64,000 nt of DNA from Tyzzerella sp. An114 (GCF_002161055.1 NZ_NFLT01000006.1:154215-218214), one strand, 5' to 3'; counted from the stretch's first letter, positions 1 to 10,144 are shown. A program made the numbers and translations. Notes: generated by a model not told the origin, from the letters alone.

Positions 1-392
1 ATTTTACATTTGATTGGCAACTTGTGAATAGCAAGTCTTAACGCCTCTCTAGCTGTCTCCTCAGCAACTCCGCCGATTTCAAACATTACTCTGCCAGGTT
101 TTACTACTGCTACCCAGTATTCTGGTGTTCCTTTACCGGAACCCATACGAGTTTCAGCAGGTTTTGCTGTGATTGGTTTGTCTGGGAAAATTTTGATCCA
201 AACTTTACCACCACGTTTGATATATCTAGTCATAGCGATACGGGCTGCCTCAATCTGGTTTGATGTTACCCAGCTTGGCTCAAGAGCCTGGATACCGAAA
301 TCGCCGTATGTTACCTTATTTCCTCTGAGGGCTTTTCCTTTCATTCTGCCTCTCATCTGTTTACGTCTTTTAACTCTTTTTGGCATTAACAT
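1..392 (-). CDS. rplP: 50S ribosomal protein L16, 3' end beyond the window
   Basis: Ribosomal protein L16 of the large subunit binds 23S rRNA near the peptidyl-transferase centre and tRNA sites. The readable N-terminal ~130 codons begin [20 protein letters not shown], which is diagnostic, and continue with the family segment [19 protein letters not shown]. The gene runs off the left edge, so only the last few residues are missing (family length about 137-145). The ATG at 392 is preferred over the one at 386 because L16 normally starts MLMPKR. It lies 2 nt after the rpsC stop, and its Shine-Dalgarno (SD) sequence AGGAGG lies inside the rpsC 3' end, so translational coupling is likely. Confidence 0.96.
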   Translation of the reverse strand, partial: MLMPKRVKRRKQMRGRMKGKALRGNKVTYGDFGIQALEPSWVTSNQIEAARIAMTRYIKRGGKVWIKIFPDKPITAKPAETRMGSGKGTPEYWVAVVKPGRVMFEIGGVAEETAREALRLAIHKLPIKCK

Positions 393-394
393 AA

Positions 395-1054
395 TTACTC
401 AGCTCCTCCTTCCTTTTTAGCTGCTTTAACAGGAAGAACCTCACCTTTGTAAATCCAAACTTTTACGCCAAGCTTTCCGTATGTTGTGTCAGCTTCTGCA
501 AATCCGTATTCGATATCTGCACGTAATGTCTGAAGTGGAATAGTTCCGTCATGGTAAGTTTCTGTTCTAGCCATATCAGCTCCGCCTAAACGTCCTGAAA
601 CAGCTGTTTTGATACCTTTAGCACCAAATTTCATTGTTCTTCCCATAGCCTGCTTCATAGCACGACGGAAAGTAACACGGTTTTCAAGCTGTAATGCAAT
701 ATTTTCAGCCACTAACTGAGCGTCAAGCTCTGGTCTTTTGATTTCTTCAACGTTGATTGCAACGTTCTGTTTTGTTAATTTCTGAACTTCTGATTTAAGT
801 TCTTCGATTGCAGCACCGTTTCTTCCGATAACGATACCTGGTTTTGCTGTATTTACAGTAACTTTAACTCTGTCTGCTGTTCTTTCGATAGCGATTTTTG
901 AAACACCAGCTGTGTAAAGTTTCTTTTTAATATATTCTCTTATTTTAACATCTTCAACTAAGTAGTTAGCAAATTCTTTTTCAGCATACCATTTAGTATC
1001 CCAATCTTTGATAATGCCAACTCTTAAGCCATGTGGATTTACTTTCTGTCCCAT
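395..1054 (-). CDS. rpsC: 30S ribosomal protein S3
   Basis: S3 sits at the mRNA entry tunnel of the small subunit. The 219-aa product starts [20 protein letters not shown]. It has the KH domain with the [14 protein letters not shown] loop near residues 75-88 and the C-terminal S3 domain ([22 protein letters not shown]). The SD AAGGAGG lies 7 nt before the ATG. It is co-transcribed in the S10 operon, 11 nt after rplV and 2 nt before rplP. Nothing is unusual in length or motif content. Confidence 0.98.
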   Translation of the reverse strand: MGQKVNPHGLRVGIIKDWDTKWYAEKEFANYLVEDVKIREYIKKKLYTAGVSKIAIERTADRVKVTVNTAKPGIVIGRNGAAIEELKSEVQKLTKQNVAINVEEIKRPELDAQLVAENIALQLENRVTFRRAMKQAMGRTMKFGAKGIKTAVSGRLGGADMARTETYHDGTIPLQTLRADIEYGFAEADTTYGKLGVKVWIYKGEVLPVKAAKKEGGAE

Positions 1055-1065
1055 TTCGTACCTCC

Positions 1066-1455
1066 TTATCTCTCATTGAGGATTATGGATATATGACTGC
1101 TTCTCTTTAAGATTCTATATGCTCTACCCTGTGCTCTTGGGCGAATTCTTTTCATTGTAGGACCCTGTCCTGCTATTACTTCTTCAACATATAATTTGCT
1201 GACATCCATACCTAAATTATTTTCTGCATTTGCTACTGCTGATTTTAATACTTTTCCGATTATATCTGCTGCAACTCTTGGAGAGTAGTTTAACATAGCT
1301 GCTGCTGTAACTACGTCTTTGCCCTTAATCTGGTCTAAAACGATTTTAGCCTTTGAAGCAGGAATTCCAACATATTTGGCTGTTGCCTGTGGGCGTTTGT
1401 CCTTAGTTGCTATATTTCTTTCCTTTTTAATTTGGCTTCTATGTCCCTTTGCCAT
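1066..1455 (-). CDS. rplV: 50S ribosomal protein L22
   Basis: L22 lines the peptide exit tunnel. The 129-aa product carries the family core (RKIVL-like region [13 protein letters not shown]) and the conserved beta-hairpin/C-terminal segment [20 protein letters not shown], which reaches into the tunnel. The N-terminus, [14 protein letters not shown], is extended and basic, as in many Clostridia. It lies between rpsS and rpsC in standard S10-operon order, 28 nt after the rpsS stop, with an AGGAGG SD. Confidence 0.97.
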   Translation of the reverse strand: MAKGHRSQIKKERNIATKDKRPQATAKYVGIPASKAKIVLDQIKGKDVVTAAAMLNYSPRVAADIIGKVLKSAVANAENNLGMDVSKLYVEEVIAGQGPTMKRIRPRAQGRAYRILKRSSHISIILNER

Positions 1456-1483
1456 GAACGAAACCTCCTTCCAATAAATCTAA

Positions 1484-1768
1484 TTAACGAACTCTTGATT
1501 TCTTTTCTGCGTCTTTTCCGTGACCTCTGTAAGTTCTTGTTAAAGCGAACTCACCAAGTTTGTGTCCAACCATATCTTCTGTTATATATACAGGCACGTG
1601 TTTTCTACCGTCATGAACAGCGATAGTGTGTCCGATGAATTCTGGGAAAATTGTTGAGCGGCGTGACCATGTTTTAACAACTTCTTTTTTGTTGTCAGCG
1701 TTTAACGCATCGATTTTCTTTAAAAGATGGTCATCTGCGAAAGCTCCCTTTTTGAGTGATCTACCCAT
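1484..1768 (-). CDS. rpsS: 30S ribosomal protein S19
   Basis: S19 is in the head of the small subunit and forms the S13-S19 complex near the A-site tRNA. The 94-aa product starts [20 protein letters not shown] and contains [22 protein letters not shown] and [23 protein letters not shown], all family signatures. The length is typical. It follows rplB by 66 nt and has an AAAGGAGG SD. Confidence 0.98.
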   Translation of the reverse strand: MGRSLKKGAFADDHLLKKIDALNADNKKEVVKTWSRRSTIFPEFIGHTIAVHDGRKHVPVYITEDMVGHKLGEFALTRTYRGHGKDAEKKSRVR

Positions 1769-1834
1769 TTTCTAGTCCTCCTTTTACCTATGATGCGGCA
1801 TTAAGCCGCTATACGAAAACAAGCTTTTCTAATA

Positions 1835-2665
1835 TTACTTATCTCTTCTTCTGATGATAAGTTTGTTTGAAGCTTTGTGTTTATTTCTTGTCTTATAACC
1901 CATTGCAGGTTTGCCCCAAGGTGTCATTGGAGATGGACGTCCGATAGGTGCTCTACCTTCACCACCACCGTGTGGATGGTCATTAGGGTTCATTACAGAA
2001 CCTCTTACTGTTGGTCTGATACCCATGTGACGTTTTCTACCTGCTTTACCGATATGAACAAGTTCATTATCGATGTTACCAACCTGACCGATTGTTGCTT
2101 TACAATCAATAGGAAGTAATCTCATTTCGCCTGAAGGTAATTTTACTGTAGCGTATTTTCCTTCTTTAGCCATAAGCTGTGCAACGTTACCAGCTGAACG
2201 AACAAGCTGTCCACCTTTTCCAACTTTCATTTCGATGTTGTGGATGTTTGCACCAACAGGAATATATCTCATTGGAAGAGCATTACCTGTTCTAACTTCT
2301 GCTTCAGCACCACTCATTACAGTGTCGCCAACCTTTAATCCATAAGGTGCGAGAATGTATGATTTTGTACCATCAGCATATACGATAAGAGCAATGTTTG
2401 CTGTTCTGTTTGGATCGTATTCAATAGCTGTTACTTTTGCTGGAATACCGTCTTTATTACGTTTAAAGTCGATAATTCTGTATTTGATTTTAGCTCCGCC
2501 GCCTTTGTGACGAACAGTTATTTTACCCTGATTGTTTCTACCTGAATTTTTCTTTAAATGAATTACTAATGATTTTTCAGGTGTGGATTTTGTGATTTCA
2601 TCAAATGTTGACACTGTCATGTGTCTTCTGGAAGGTGTATAAGGCTTATATCTTTTAATGCCCAT
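1835..2665 (-). CDS. rplB: 50S ribosomal protein L2
   Basis: L2 is a primary 23S rRNA-binding protein needed for subunit association and peptidyl transfer. The 276-aa product reads [20 protein letters not shown] at the start. It has the C-terminal [19 protein letters not shown] loop containing the conserved active-centre histidine. I chose the ATG at 2665. The upstream GTG at 2674 falls inside the SD AAAGGAGTGG and is rejected. It lies in standard order between rplW and rpsS. Confidence 0.98.
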   Translation of the reverse strand: MGIKRYKPYTPSRRHMTVSTFDEITKSTPEKSLVIHLKKNSGRNNQGKITVRHKGGGAKIKYRIIDFKRNKDGIPAKVTAIEYDPNRTANIALIVYADGTKSYILAPYGLKVGDTVMSGAEAEVRTGNALPMRYIPVGANIHNIEMKVGKGGQLVRSAGNVAQLMAKEGKYATVKLPSGEMRLLPIDCKATIGQVGNIDNELVHIGKAGRKRHMGIRPTVRGSVMNPNDHPHGGGEGRAPIGRPSPMTPWGKPAMGYKTRNKHKASNKLIIRRRDK

Positions 2666-2742
2666 GTGTTCCACTCCTTTCGATTCGGTTTCAAATATAT
2701 TCTACACACAGCCGTGTGTTTTACTCAACGATTAAAAATTAA

Positions 2743-3042
2743 TTACATACCCTGGAAAATTTCGATTTCCTTGCTGTCTGCTGTAAGTTTTACAATAGCT
2801 TTTTTGAATTTAGCTGTCTTACCCCAAACCATTCCTCTTCTTTTTGGTTTTCCTGAGTAGTTCATTGTGTTTACAGATGCAACTTTTGCTCCGTCGAACA
2901 TTTTTTCAACTGCATCTTTAATCATAGCTTTGTTAGCTTCTGGGTGAACGAGGAAAGTATATTTCTTTTCGTCCATAATTGACATACTGTTTTCAGTGAT
3001 AACAGGTTTGAGTATTACGTCATAATATTTAAGGTCTGCCAT
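2743..3042 (-). CDS. rplW: 50S ribosomal protein L23
   Basis: L23 sits at the tunnel exit and docks trigger factor and SRP. The 99-aa product contains [13 protein letters not shown] and the conserved [17 protein letters not shown] and [13 protein letters not shown] segments. Its start codon overlaps the rplD stop by one base (TAATG), which points to translational coupling in the S10 operon. Confidence 0.97.
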   Translation of the reverse strand: MADLKYYDVILKPVITENSMSIMDEKKYTFLVHPEANKAMIKDAVEKMFDGAKVASVNTMNYSGKPKRRGMVWGKTAKFKKAIVKLTADSKEIEIFQGM

Positions 3043-3662
3043 TATGCGTACACCTCCTCAATTTTAGCTACAGCATCTTTTGTAACTACAAGTGTGTTGT
3101 ATTTTAATAAATCATATACATTGATTGTACTTACAGAAGCTGTTTTAACGCCCTCTATGTTTCTAGCTGAAAGCATAACGTTTTTGTTAACACCATCCAT
3201 TACGATAAGAGCTTTTTCAGCTTTGATGTTTCCTAAAACATTAACCATAGCTTTTGTTTTAACTTCGTCTAATTTTAATTCATCTAAAACGATGATGCTG
3301 TTTTCAGCAACTTTTGTTGAAAGAGCTGATTTAAGAGCAAGTCTTTTAACTTTTTTGTTAAGTTTGAAAGAGTAGTCTCTTGGCTTTGGAGCGAATACTA
3401 CGCCACCGCCAGTCCACTGTGGAGCACGGATAGAACCCTGTCTAGCATGACCTGTTCCTTTCTGTCTCCAAGGCTTTCTTCCGCCGCCTCTGACTTCTGA
3501 ACGAGTTTTAGCACTCTGTGTGCCCTGTCTCTGGTTAGCAAGGTACTGTACTACTGCCATGTGCATAGCATGTTCACTTGCTTCTAATCCGAAAATGTCG
3601 TCGTTAAGGTCGATTGTACCAACCTGCTCGCCGTTCATGTTATATAATGCAACATTTGCCAT
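3042..3662 (-). CDS. rplD: 50S ribosomal protein L4
   Basis: L4 is an early-assembly large-subunit protein whose extended loop lines the exit tunnel. In some bacteria it also represses the S10 operon through the leader mRNA. The 206-aa product has the basic loop [20 protein letters not shown] (about residues 60-80) and [20 protein letters not shown]. The SD AAAGGAGG precedes the ATG. The structured leader at 4788-5030 makes autoregulation possible here, but that is only an inference. Confidence 0.97.
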   Translation of the reverse strand: MANVALYNMNGEQVGTIDLNDDIFGLEASEHAMHMAVVQYLANQRQGTQSAKTRSEVRGGGRKPWRQKGTGHARQGSIRAPQWTGGGVVFAPKPRDYSFKLNKKVKRLALKSALSTKVAENSIIVLDELKLDEVKTKAMVNVLGNIKAEKALIVMDGVNKNVMLSARNIEGVKTASVSTINVYDLLKYNTLVVTKDAVAKIEEVYA

Positions 3663-3689
3663 GTGTGTTATCCTCCTTTCGTAAAGAAA

Positions 3690-4319
3690 TTAAGCCTTTA
3701 CGCTGTCTTTAATTACTAAGATTGAACCTTTTGGTCCTGGAACAGCACCTTTAACAAGGATAATGTTCTTTTCTGCATCAGCACGTACAATTTCAAGGTT
3801 CTGAATTGTTACGTTAACGTGACCCATATGTCCAGGCATTTTTTTACCTTTTTTAACACGACCTGGTGTAGTACCTGAAGACATAGAACCTACAACTCTA
3901 TGTGATTTAGAACCGTGGCCCATAGGTCCTCTCTGAGCATTGTATCTCTTAATTGTTGACTGGAAGCCTTTACCTTTTGTGATACCGCTAACGTCAACTT
4001 TATCTCCTGCAGCAAATACGTCTGCTTTAATTTCTGCACCTACTTCATAGTTTTCAGCATCTTCAAGTCTGAACTCTTTTAAGTATCTTTTTGCAGTAAC
4101 ACCAGCTTTGTCAAAATGACCTTTTTCTGGTTTGTTAACAAGTTTTTCTCTTATTTCTGTGTAACCAACCTGAATAGCAGCGTATCCGTCGTTTTCTACT
4201 GTTTTCTTCTGAACAACAACGCATGGACCTGCTTCAAGAACTGTTACTGGAACGAATACACCGTTATCTGTGAAAACCTGTGTCATTCCAACTTTTTTTG
4301 CCATAATAGCTTTTTTCAT
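3690..4319 (-). CDS. rplC: 50S ribosomal protein L3
   Basis: L3 starts large-subunit assembly together with L24. The 209-aa product has the diagnostic start [14 protein letters not shown] and the conserved [17 protein letters not shown] and [13 protein letters not shown] segments around the glutamine that is methylated in E. coli. The start is at [14 protein letters not shown], with a good SD CAGGAGGTG. It is the second gene of the operon, 156 nt after rpsJ. Confidence 0.97.
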   Translation of the reverse strand: MKKAIMAKKVGMTQVFTDNGVFVPVTVLEAGPCVVVQKKTVENDGYAAIQVGYTEIREKLVNKPEKGHFDKAGVTAKRYLKEFRLEDAENYEVGAEIKADVFAAGDKVDVSGITKGKGFQSTIKRYNAQRGPMGHGSKSHRVVGSMSSGTTPGRVKKGKKMPGHMGHVNVTIQNLEIVRADAEKNIILVKGAVPGPKGSILVIKDSVKA

Positions 4320-4475
4320 TCTCTTGCACCTCCTGATTTTCTACAGCGGATTGCCCTTCTCGAAAATTCTTTCTTACGGGTAATCATTCTAGTTTAATAT
4401 AAGTTGCGTTGGTGTGTTTCCCTTATATAAAACCATTCTTTTGGATAATTTCCTAATTTGTTGTACTTTTTTTTA

Positions 4476-4787
4476 TTACATAAGTTTTAATGTGATATCA
4501 ACACCAGCTGGTAAATCAAGTCTGCTTAAAGCATCAACTGTTTTAGCGTTTGGTGTAAGAATATCAATAAGTCTCTTATGTGTTCTCATTTCGAACTGCT
4601 CTCTAGAATCTTTATATTTGTGCACAGCTCTTAATATTGTAACTACTTCTTTTTTAGTAGGGAGTGGAATAGGTCCACTTATCTGAGCACCTGTTTTCTT
4701 TGCAGTTTCGATTATCTGAACTGCTGACTGATCGATTAACTTATGATCATACGCTTTGAGACTGATTCTGATTTTCTGATTTGCCAT
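4476..4787 (-). CDS. rpsJ: 30S ribosomal protein S10 (NusE)
   Basis: S10 is both a small-subunit protein and the NusE antitermination factor that contacts NusB and NusG. The 103-aa product begins [20 protein letters not shown] and contains [34 protein letters not shown], all family hallmarks. The ATG at 4787 is chosen because L/S10 families start there; the longer reading frame to 4871 is only leader sequence. The AAGGAGG SD is unusually far from the start (about 12 nt, bridged by a T-run). It is the first gene of the S10 operon. Confidence 0.98.
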   Translation of the reverse strand: MANQKIRISLKAYDHKLIDQSAVQIIETAKKTGAQISGPIPLPTKKEVVTILRAVHKYKDSREQFEMRTHKRLIDILTPNAKTVDALSRLDLPAGVDITLKLM

Positions 4788-5030
4788 AAAAAAAAGTCCC
4801 CTCCTTTTCGCACTTAATTGTTTCAGTACGACAAGTGGTGACTGCACACTTATCCGGGTGTATCTACACACTTATAGACACACTCATCGCCCTAATGACG
4901 ATTTCCTACCCTTATATTCTGTACAGTGACCTTGTCGCCCGGTTTCTTGAACTGGACATCGCTCTGCAGAAAAACCTAAGTCATTGGGTAACTTAGCAAC
5001 CTTCTGCTTCATCGCTCTTATGTCACAACA
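4788..5030 (-). promoter_or_regulatory. Long structured 5' leader of the S10 operon
   Basis: About 240 nt of untranslated RNA separate the promoter from rpsJ. Read on the minus strand it contains a local hairpin (CTAAGT at 4996-4991 with ACTTAG at 4981-4976) flanked by GCAGAA/TTCTGC. It also contains a long stem pairing 4937-4921 (CGACAAG + GTCACTGTAC) with 4847-4829 (GTGCAGTCAC + CTTGTCG). CCGGG at 4942-4938 can pair with CCCGG at 4858-4854, which lies between the two arms, so this pairing would form a pseudoknot or a competing fold. A small stem GTGTGTCT/AGATACAC lies between them. This is consistent with a ribosomal-protein autoregulatory leader, but the ligand is unknown. Confidence 0.6.
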
Positions 5031-5036
5031 TGGATT

Positions 5037-5065
5037 ATTATATACTATAAACTTTATTTTGACAA
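5037..5065 (-). promoter_or_regulatory. Sigma-A-type promoter of the S10 operon
   Basis: On the minus strand TTGTCA (-35, 5065-5060) and TATAAT (-10, 5042-5037) are separated by exactly 17 nt. Transcription would start near 5030 and run through the structured leader into rpsJ. Bases 5066-5302 upstream are AT-rich and I see nothing else in them. Confidence 0.75.
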
Positions 5066-5302
5066 GAGTTTTTTATAAAAAAATTCGTGTTTTTTCTTGG
5101 ATTTTCAATAAAAATTTAAACTCTTTAATTAAATTTTTATATGCATATTGTATAATACCTCTAAAACAAATGTCTTTTTAAAAGGTCTTATACTTAAAAA
5201 TCATTCAATATTTTTGTGCAATATTAATTTATACTTTAACCATAAATCCGTTTTTTATGCAAAAAATGCATAAAACTCAAAAAATATTTAAAAACACAAA
5301 AA

Positions 5303-5328
5303 CACCCTGAAGGCGAACCTTCAGGGTG
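5303..5328 (-). terminator. Rho-independent terminator after tuf
   Basis: A perfect 11-bp stem (CACCCTGAAGG / CCTTCAGGGTG) is closed by a TTCG tetraloop on the minus strand and followed by TTTTTGTGTTTTT. It lies about 57 nt beyond the tuf stop codon. Confidence 0.92.
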
Positions 5329-5384
5329 AATATCTTCCGGACACAAATTTATATAAAATTAAGTTTAAACTTTCTCAGTTAAAA

Positions 5385-6578
5385 TTACTCGATGATTTCA
5401 ACAACTGAGCCAGCTCCAACTGTTCTACCACCTTCACGGATAGCGAATCTAAGACCAGGAGCCATAGCTACTTTTGTGATAAGTTCGATTGTCATTTCAA
5501 CGTTGTCACCAGGCATACACATTTCTGTTCCTTCTGGAAGAGAGATAACACCTGTAACGTCTGTTGTTCTGAAGTAGAACTGTGGTCTGTAGTTGTTGAA
5601 GAATGGTGTATGACGTCCACCCTCTTCTTTACTTAATACGTAAACCTGAGCTTTGAATTTTGTATGAGGTGTGATTGAACCTGGTTTAGCAAGAACCTGT
5701 CCTCTTTCGATTTCGTTTCTCTGAACACCACGAAGAAGAACACCGATGTTGTCACCAGCTTCAGCCTGGTCAAGGAGTTTTCTGAACATTTCAACGCCTG
5801 TTACAACAACTTTTCTTGGTTCGTCAGCAAGACCAACGATTTCAACTTCATCAGATACTTTAACTACACCGCTTTCAACTCTACCTGTAGCAACTGTACC
5901 ACGTCCTGTAATTGAGAATACGTCCTCAACTGGCATAAGGAATGGTTTGTCAACATCTCTTTTTGGTTCAGGGATGTAAGCTTCGATTTCGTTGAAGAGT
6001 TCAAGGATTTTGTCTCCCCATTCGCTTGATGGATCCTGAAGAGCCTGGAAAGCAGAACCACGGATGATTGGTGTGTCATCTCCTGGGAATTCATACTCGT
6101 TAAGGAGTTCTCTGATTTCCATTTCAACAAGGTCAAGAAGTTCTTCGTCGTCTACCATGTCACATTTGTTCATGAATACTACGATGTAAGGAACACCAAC
6201 CTGTCTTGAAAGAAGGATATGTTCTCTTGTCTGAGCCATAGGACCGTCTGTTGCAGCAACAACAAGGATAGCACCGTCCATCTGAGCAGCACCTGTGATC
6301 ATGTTTTTAACGTAGTCAGCATGACCTGGGCAGTCTACGTGAGCGTAGTGTCTGTTAGGTGTTTCATATTCAACGTGAGCTGTAGAGATTGTGATACCTC
6401 TTTCTCTTTCTTCTGGAGCTTTATCGATGTTTTCGAAAGCAACTGCTTCACCGATGTTGTATCTTTCGTGAAGTGTTTTTGTGATAGCAGCTGTTAATGT
6501 TGTTTTACCATGGTCAACGTGTCCGATTGTACCAATGTTCATATGTGGTTTAGTTCTTTCAAATTTAGCCTTTGCCAT
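5385..6578 (-). CDS. tuf: Elongation factor Tu
   Basis: EF-Tu is the GTPase that delivers aminoacyl-tRNA to the ribosome. The 397-aa product shows G1 [10 protein letters not shown], switch [11 protein letters not shown]3 DCPGHADY, G4 NKCD and G5 GSA in the G domain (about 1-200). Beta-barrel domains 2 and 3 follow, and the C-terminus ends [10 protein letters not shown]. The ATG at 6578 has SD AAAGGAGG; the frame is open further upstream, but the homologous N-terminus [12 protein letters not shown] starts here. It is the last gene of the str cluster and appears to have its own promoter inside the fusA-tuf gap. Confidence 0.98.
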   Translation of the reverse strand: MAKAKFERTKPHMNIGTIGHVDHGKTTLTAAITKTLHERYNIGEAVAFENIDKAPEERERGITISTAHVEYETPNRHYAHVDCPGHADYVKNMITGAAQMDGAILVVAATDGPMAQTREHILLSRQVGVPYIVVFMNKCDMVDDEELLDLVEMEIRELLNEYEFPGDDTPIIRGSAFQALQDPSSEWGDKILELFNEIEAYIPEPKRDVDKPFLMPVEDVFSITGRGTVATGRVESGVVKVSDEVEIVGLADEPRKVVVTGVEMFRKLLDQAEAGDNIGVLLRGVQRNEIERGQVLAKPGSITPHTKFKAQVYVLSKEEGGRHTPFFNNYRPQFYFRTTDVTGVISLPEGTEMCMPGDNVEMTIELITKVAMAPGLRFAIREGGRTVGAGSVVEIIE

Positions 6579-6603
6579 TTTTAAACTTCCTCCTTTAGGT
6601 AAT

Positions 6604-6619
6604 GAGAGCATAAGCTCTC
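6604..6619 (-). promoter_or_regulatory. Small hairpin just upstream of the tuf ribosome-binding site
   Basis: GAGAGC and GCTCTC form a 6-bp stem with a 4-nt loop, ending a few bases before the tuf SD AAAGGAGG. It could modulate tuf translation or protect the mRNA. There is no T-run, so it is not a terminator. Confidence 0.4.
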
Positions 6620-6673
6620 CAAAATTAATGAAGATTCAATAAATTAGCTTATAAAGCTTATAAATCAAATATA

Positions 6674-6702
6674 ATTATATTAAAAATAATTGTTTTTGGC
6701 AA
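6674..6702 (-). promoter_or_regulatory. Candidate sigma-A promoter of tuf
   Basis: On the minus strand TTGCCA (6702-6697) and TATAAT (6679-6674) are separated by exactly 17 nt, placing the start site near 6667 in the fusA-tuf gap. The -35 hexamer lies inside the long inverted repeat 6690-6721. Confidence 0.6.
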
Positions 6703-6721
6703 TAGTTATTGCCAAAAACAA
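6690..6721. repeat. Perfect 15-bp inverted repeat between fusA and tuf
   Basis: The arms TTGTTTTTGGCAATA (6690-6704) and TATTGCCAAAAACAA (6707-6721) are perfectly complementary around GT. It lies 18 nt after the fusA stop. A T-rich stretch (TTATTTTTAA) follows on the minus strand, so it may act as a fusA terminator or attenuator. It also overlaps the tuf -35 element. Confidence 0.75.
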
Positions 6722-6738
6722 TATTCTATTATCAGTTA

Positions 6739-8832
6739 TCAGTCTTTAGCAGCTTTTCCTGCAAGAACTTTCTCCTGAATGTTCTTTGGACAAGGTTCAT
6801 AGTGGTCAACTTCCATTACGTAAGTACCACGTCCCTGTGTCTTAGAACGAAGGTCTGTTGAGTATCCAAACATTTCAGCAAGTGGAACGAATGAATGAAC
6901 AACCTGTACACCACTTCTTGCTTCCATACCTTCGATACGTCCACGACGTGAGTTAATGTCACCAATAACGTCACCCATGTATTCTTCAGGAACAGAAACT
7001 GTAACCTTCATGATAGGCTCAAGAAGAACAGCGTCACCTTTCTTCATAGCTTCTTTGAATGCCATAGAACCGGCAATCTGGTAAGCTGTTTCAGATGAGT
7101 CAACTTCGTGGTAGCTTCCGTCATAAACTTCAGCTTTAACACCAAGTACAGGATATCCACCAAGGATACCACTCTGCATAGCCTGCTGTATACCTTTGTC
7201 GATAGCTGGGATATATTCTTTAGGAATAGAACCACCAACTGTGCTGTTTACGAACTCGTAGTTATGTTCAGCATCTGTACCGATAGGATAGAATCTAACT
7301 TTACAGTGACCATACTGTCCACGACCACCAGACTGACGTACGAATTTACCTTCTACGTCAACAGCTTTACGGAATGTTTCTTTATATGAAACCTGAGGAG
7401 CACCAACGTTAGCTTCAACTTTGAACTCTCTTAAGAGACGGTCAACGATGATTTCAAGGTGGAGCTCACCCATACCAGCGATGATAGTATCACCAGTATC
7501 CTGGTTTGTATATGTTTTGAATGTTGGGTCTTCTTCTGCAAGTTTTGCAAGAGCAATACCCATTTTATCTCTACCAGCTTTTGTTTTAGGCTCGATAGCA
7601 ACCTCAATAACTGGTTCTGGGAATACCATTGATTCAAGGATAACTTCGTCATCTTCAAAACAGATTGTATCACCAGTTGTAGTGAACTTAAGACCTACAG
7701 CAGCAGCGATGTCACCAGCATAAACCTTGTCGATTTCTTCACGGTGGTTAGCATGCATCTGAAGGATACGTCCAATACGTTCTTTTTTACCCTTTGTTGA
7801 GTTGTATACATAAGAACCTGCATCACAAGTTCCTGAATAAACTCTGAAGAAAGCAAGTTTACCAACGAATGGGTCGTTCATAATCTTGAATGCAAGAGCT
7901 GAGAATGGTTCTTCATCTGATGCATGTCTTTCGATTTCTTCATTAGTATTAGGGTCGATACCCTTTATAGCAGGGATATCTGTTGGAGCTGGCATGTATT
8001 CGATAACGCCATCAAGAAGTTTCTGTACACCTTTGTTTCTGTAAGCAGAACCACAGAATACAGGAATAGCTTCACAAGCGATACAAGCTTTACGAAGAGC
8101 AGCTTTAAGTTCAGCTTCTGTGATTTCTTCTTCGTTGAAGAATTTTTCCATAAGTTCTTCATCTGTTTCACAGATAGCTTCAACCATTTTTGCTCTGTAT
8201 TCTTCAGCTTTATCCATGTAATCAGCAGGAATGTCTTCTTCATCGATTTCTGTTCCTGTTTCATTTTCATAGATGTAAGCTTTCATTTTCATAAGGTCGA
8301 TAATTCCTACGAAGTCACTTTCAGCACCGATTGGAAGTGTAACAGCGATTGGATTACATCCAAGTCTGTCAACCATCATCTGAAGTACATTGTAGAAGTT
8401 AGCACCCATAATGTCCATTTTGTTTACAAATGCCATTCTAGGTACGTTATAGTTATCAGCCTGTCTCCAAACAGTTTCTGACTGAGGCTCAACGCCGCCC
8501 TTTGCACAGAATACACAAACAGCACCGTCAAGTACACGGAGTGAACGCTCAACTTCTACTGTGAAGTCAACGTGTCCCGGTGTATCGATAATATTAATTC
8601 TATTGTCAAGCCAATGGCAAGTTGTAGCGGCAGAAGTAATTGTTATACCTCTTTCCTGTTCCTGCTCCATCCAGTCCATTGTAGCTGTACCTTCGTGAGT
8701 ATCACCGATTTTGTAGTTACGGCCTGTGTAGAAAAGAATACGTTCTGTTAATGTAGTCTTACCTGCGTCAATGTGGGCCATAATACCAATATTTCTAGTT
8801 CTCTCAAGAGGATATTCTCTTTTTGCAGCCAC
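6739..8832 (-). CDS. fusA: Elongation factor G
   Basis: EF-G is the translocase GTPase. The 697-aa product starts (V)[21 protein letters not shown]1 [10 protein letters not shown], switch [12 protein letters not shown]3 DTPGHVDF and G4 NKMD are intact, followed by domains II-V ([29 protein letters not shown]). I chose the GTG at 8832 because it has SD AAAGGAGG 8 nt upstream. The longer frame to 8889 adds unrelated leader residues and has no ribosome-binding site. It lies between rpsG and tuf as in the classical str operon. Confidence 0.97.
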   Translation of the reverse strand: MAAKREYPLERTRNIGIMAHIDAGKTTLTERILFYTGRNYKIGDTHEGTATMDWMEQEQERGITITSAATTCHWLDNRINIIDTPGHVDFTVEVERSLRVLDGAVCVFCAKGGVEPQSETVWRQADNYNVPRMAFVNKMDIMGANFYNVLQMMVDRLGCNPIAVTLPIGAESDFVGIIDLMKMKAYIYENETGTEIDEEDIPADYMDKAEEYRAKMVEAICETDEELMEKFFNEEEITEAELKAALRKACIACEAIPVFCGSAYRNKGVQKLLDGVIEYMPAPTDIPAIKGIDPNTNEEIERHASDEEPFSALAFKIMNDPFVGKLAFFRVYSGTCDAGSYVYNSTKGKKERIGRILQMHANHREEIDKVYAGDIAAAVGLKFTTTGDTICFEDDEVILESMVFPEPVIEVAIEPKTKAGRDKMGIALAKLAEEDPTFKTYTNQDTGDTIIAGMGELHLEIIVDRLLREFKVEANVGAPQVSYKETFRKAVDVEGKFVRQSGGRGQYGHCKVRFYPIGTDAEHNYEFVNSTVGGSIPKEYIPAIDKGIQQAMQSGILGGYPVLGVKAEVYDGSYHEVDSSETAYQIAGSMAFKEAMKKGDAVLLEPIMKVTVSVPEEYMGDVIGDINSRRGRIEGMEARSGVQVVHSFVPLAEMFGYSTDLRSKTQGRGTYVMEVDHYEPCPKNIQEKVLAGKAAKD

Positions 8833-8933
8833 TTGTACTCCTCCTTTTTTCCATATTTCAAACGATTGTATTATCCCTTGCGGGTTCAATTTTCACACAT
8901 AAATTTTTTTGAAAATCCAAATAACCAACATAT

Positions 8934-8959
8934 GGGCGAAAACTTTAAAAGTTTCGCCC
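8934..8959 (-). promoter_or_regulatory. Stem-loop in the rpsG-fusA intergenic region
   Basis: GGGCGAAA and TTTCGCCC form an 8-bp stem, extended internally by CTTT/AAAG. It lies 27-52 nt after the rpsG stop. No T-run follows on the minus strand, so it is more likely an mRNA processing or regulatory hairpin than a full terminator. Confidence 0.45.
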
Positions 8960-8985
8960 CTATAAAGATTTTAAGATTTTCAAAA

Positions 8986-9456
8986 TCACCATTTGTAATG
9001 TGAGAAAGCTTTGTTAGCTTCTGCCATTTTATGTGTTTCGTCTTTCTTCTTAACAGCACCGCCGGCGTTGTTTAAAGCATCTAAGATTTCACCTGCTAAA
9101 CGGTCAATCATAGTCTTTTCGCCACGTTTTCTGCTGTATACTGTTAACCAACGAAGACCAAGTGTACGTCTTCTTTCTGGTCTAATTTCCATTGGTACCT
9201 GGTAAGTAGCACCACCAACACGGCGAGCTTTTACCTCAAGTACAGGCATGATGTTGTTTAAAGCTTCTTCAAAAGCCTCTAAAGCCTCTTTACCTGTTTT
9301 TTCTGATACTTTTTCGAATGCGCCGTAAACTATTTTTTCGGCAACACCTTTTTTACCGTCAAGCATTATGCTGTTGATAAGCTTTGTTACAAGCTTGCTA
9401 TTGTATAATGGGTCTGGTAAAACTTCTCTTTTTGCAACATGTCCTTTTCTTGGCAC
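8986..9456 (-). CDS. rpsG: 30S ribosomal protein S7
   Basis: S7 nucleates assembly of the 30S head and contacts E-site tRNA. The 156-aa product begins (V)[20 protein letters not shown] and carries [21 protein letters not shown], typical of the family. The GTG at 9456 is chosen because homologues start xPRKGHV and SD AAGGAGG lies 8 nt upstream. The frame to 9501 is leader sequence. It is the second gene of the str cluster. Confidence 0.97.
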   Translation of the reverse strand: MPRKGHVAKREVLPDPLYNSKLVTKLINSIMLDGKKGVAEKIVYGAFEKVSEKTGKEALEAFEEALNNIMPVLEVKARRVGGATYQVPMEIRPERRRTLGLRWLTVYSRKRGEKTMIDRLAGEILDALNNAGGAVKKKDETHKMAEANKAFSHYKW

Positions 9457-9496
9457 GATTCTTCCCTCCTTAATGAATAAATATATTCTCGGTACT

Positions 9497-9516
9497 CGCA
9501 CATACTAAATTGTGCG
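9497..9516 (-). promoter_or_regulatory. Hairpin upstream of rpsG, candidate S7 control site
   Basis: CGCACA and TGTGCG form a 6-bp stem around an 8-nt loop, 41 nt upstream of the rpsG start. A second, longer-range pairing, ATGCCTTA (9520-9527) with TAAGGCAT (9578-9585), lies in the same 162-nt rpsL-rpsG gap. In E. coli S7 regulates its own synthesis through the rpsL-rpsG intercistronic RNA; a similar role here is an inference only. Confidence 0.4.
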
Positions 9517-9618
9517 TACATGCCTTAATACTATATCTTAATCTATACCGGCAATCAGCAGATTGTATTGATTTGTATAAGGCATAACCTATTTTTCAAA
9601 AATTAAATTAAATTAAAA

Positions 9619-10041
9619 TTATTTTTTAGCTGCTTTAGGACGCTTAGCACCGTATTTAGAACGAGCCTGCATTCTCTTAGCAACACCAGCTGTGTCGAGT
9701 GTACCTCTGATGATGTGATAACGAACACCAGGAAGGTCTTTAACTCTACCACCTCTTATAAGAACAACAGAGTGTTCCTGAAGGTTGTGTCCTTCACCTG
9801 GGATGTAAGCTGTAACTTCGATACCGTTTGAAAGACGAACTCTGGCGATTTTTCTTAAAGCTGAGTTAGGTTTCTTAGGTGTAGAAGTTTTAACTGCAGT
9901 ACAAACACCACGTCTCTGTGGAGAAGAAATATCTGTTGATTTCTTCTTTAAAGAGTTGAATCCTTTCTGAAGAGCAGGAGCAGTTGATTTTTTCTCTACT
10001 GTCTGTCTACCTTTTCTTACTAACTGATTAAATGTTGGCAT
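9619..10041 (-). CDS. rpsL: 30S ribosomal protein S12
   Basis: S12 is in the decoding centre and is the classical site of streptomycin resistance. The 140-aa product contains [20 protein letters not shown] with the decoding-site lysine and [29 protein letters not shown] with the second resistance hot-spot. Both look wild type by eye. The start ATG at 10041 has SD AAGGAGG. It is the first gene of the str cluster and has its own promoter. Confidence 0.98.
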   Translation of the reverse strand: MPTFNQLVRKGRQTVEKKSTAPALQKGFNSLKKKSTDISSPQRRGVCTAVKTSTPKKPNSALRKIARVRLSNGIEVTAYIPGEGHNLQEHSVVLIRGGRVKDLPGVRYHIIRGTLDTAGVAKRMQARSKYGAKRPKAAKK

Positions 10042-10144
10042 TTAATTGCACCTCCTTACAAATTAATACGTTTCTGCCATTGCATTATCTGCAAAATATA
10101 TATCTTTGAACACACTAAATAAGCCTGCTCACAGACACTCAAAA

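Noticed and set aside
2666..2674. GTG start nine bases upstream for rplB
   Set aside because: The GTG overlaps the SD itself; L2 homologues begin MGIKRYKP.
6604..6619. Terminator between fusA and tuf at the small GAGAGC hairpin
   Set aside because: It lies downstream of the tuf promoter and next to the SD, and no T-run follows.
7924..8481. 185-codon plus-strand ORF inside fusA
   Set aside because: It is antisense to a highly conserved gene, Phe/Ser-rich through codon bias and without an SD.
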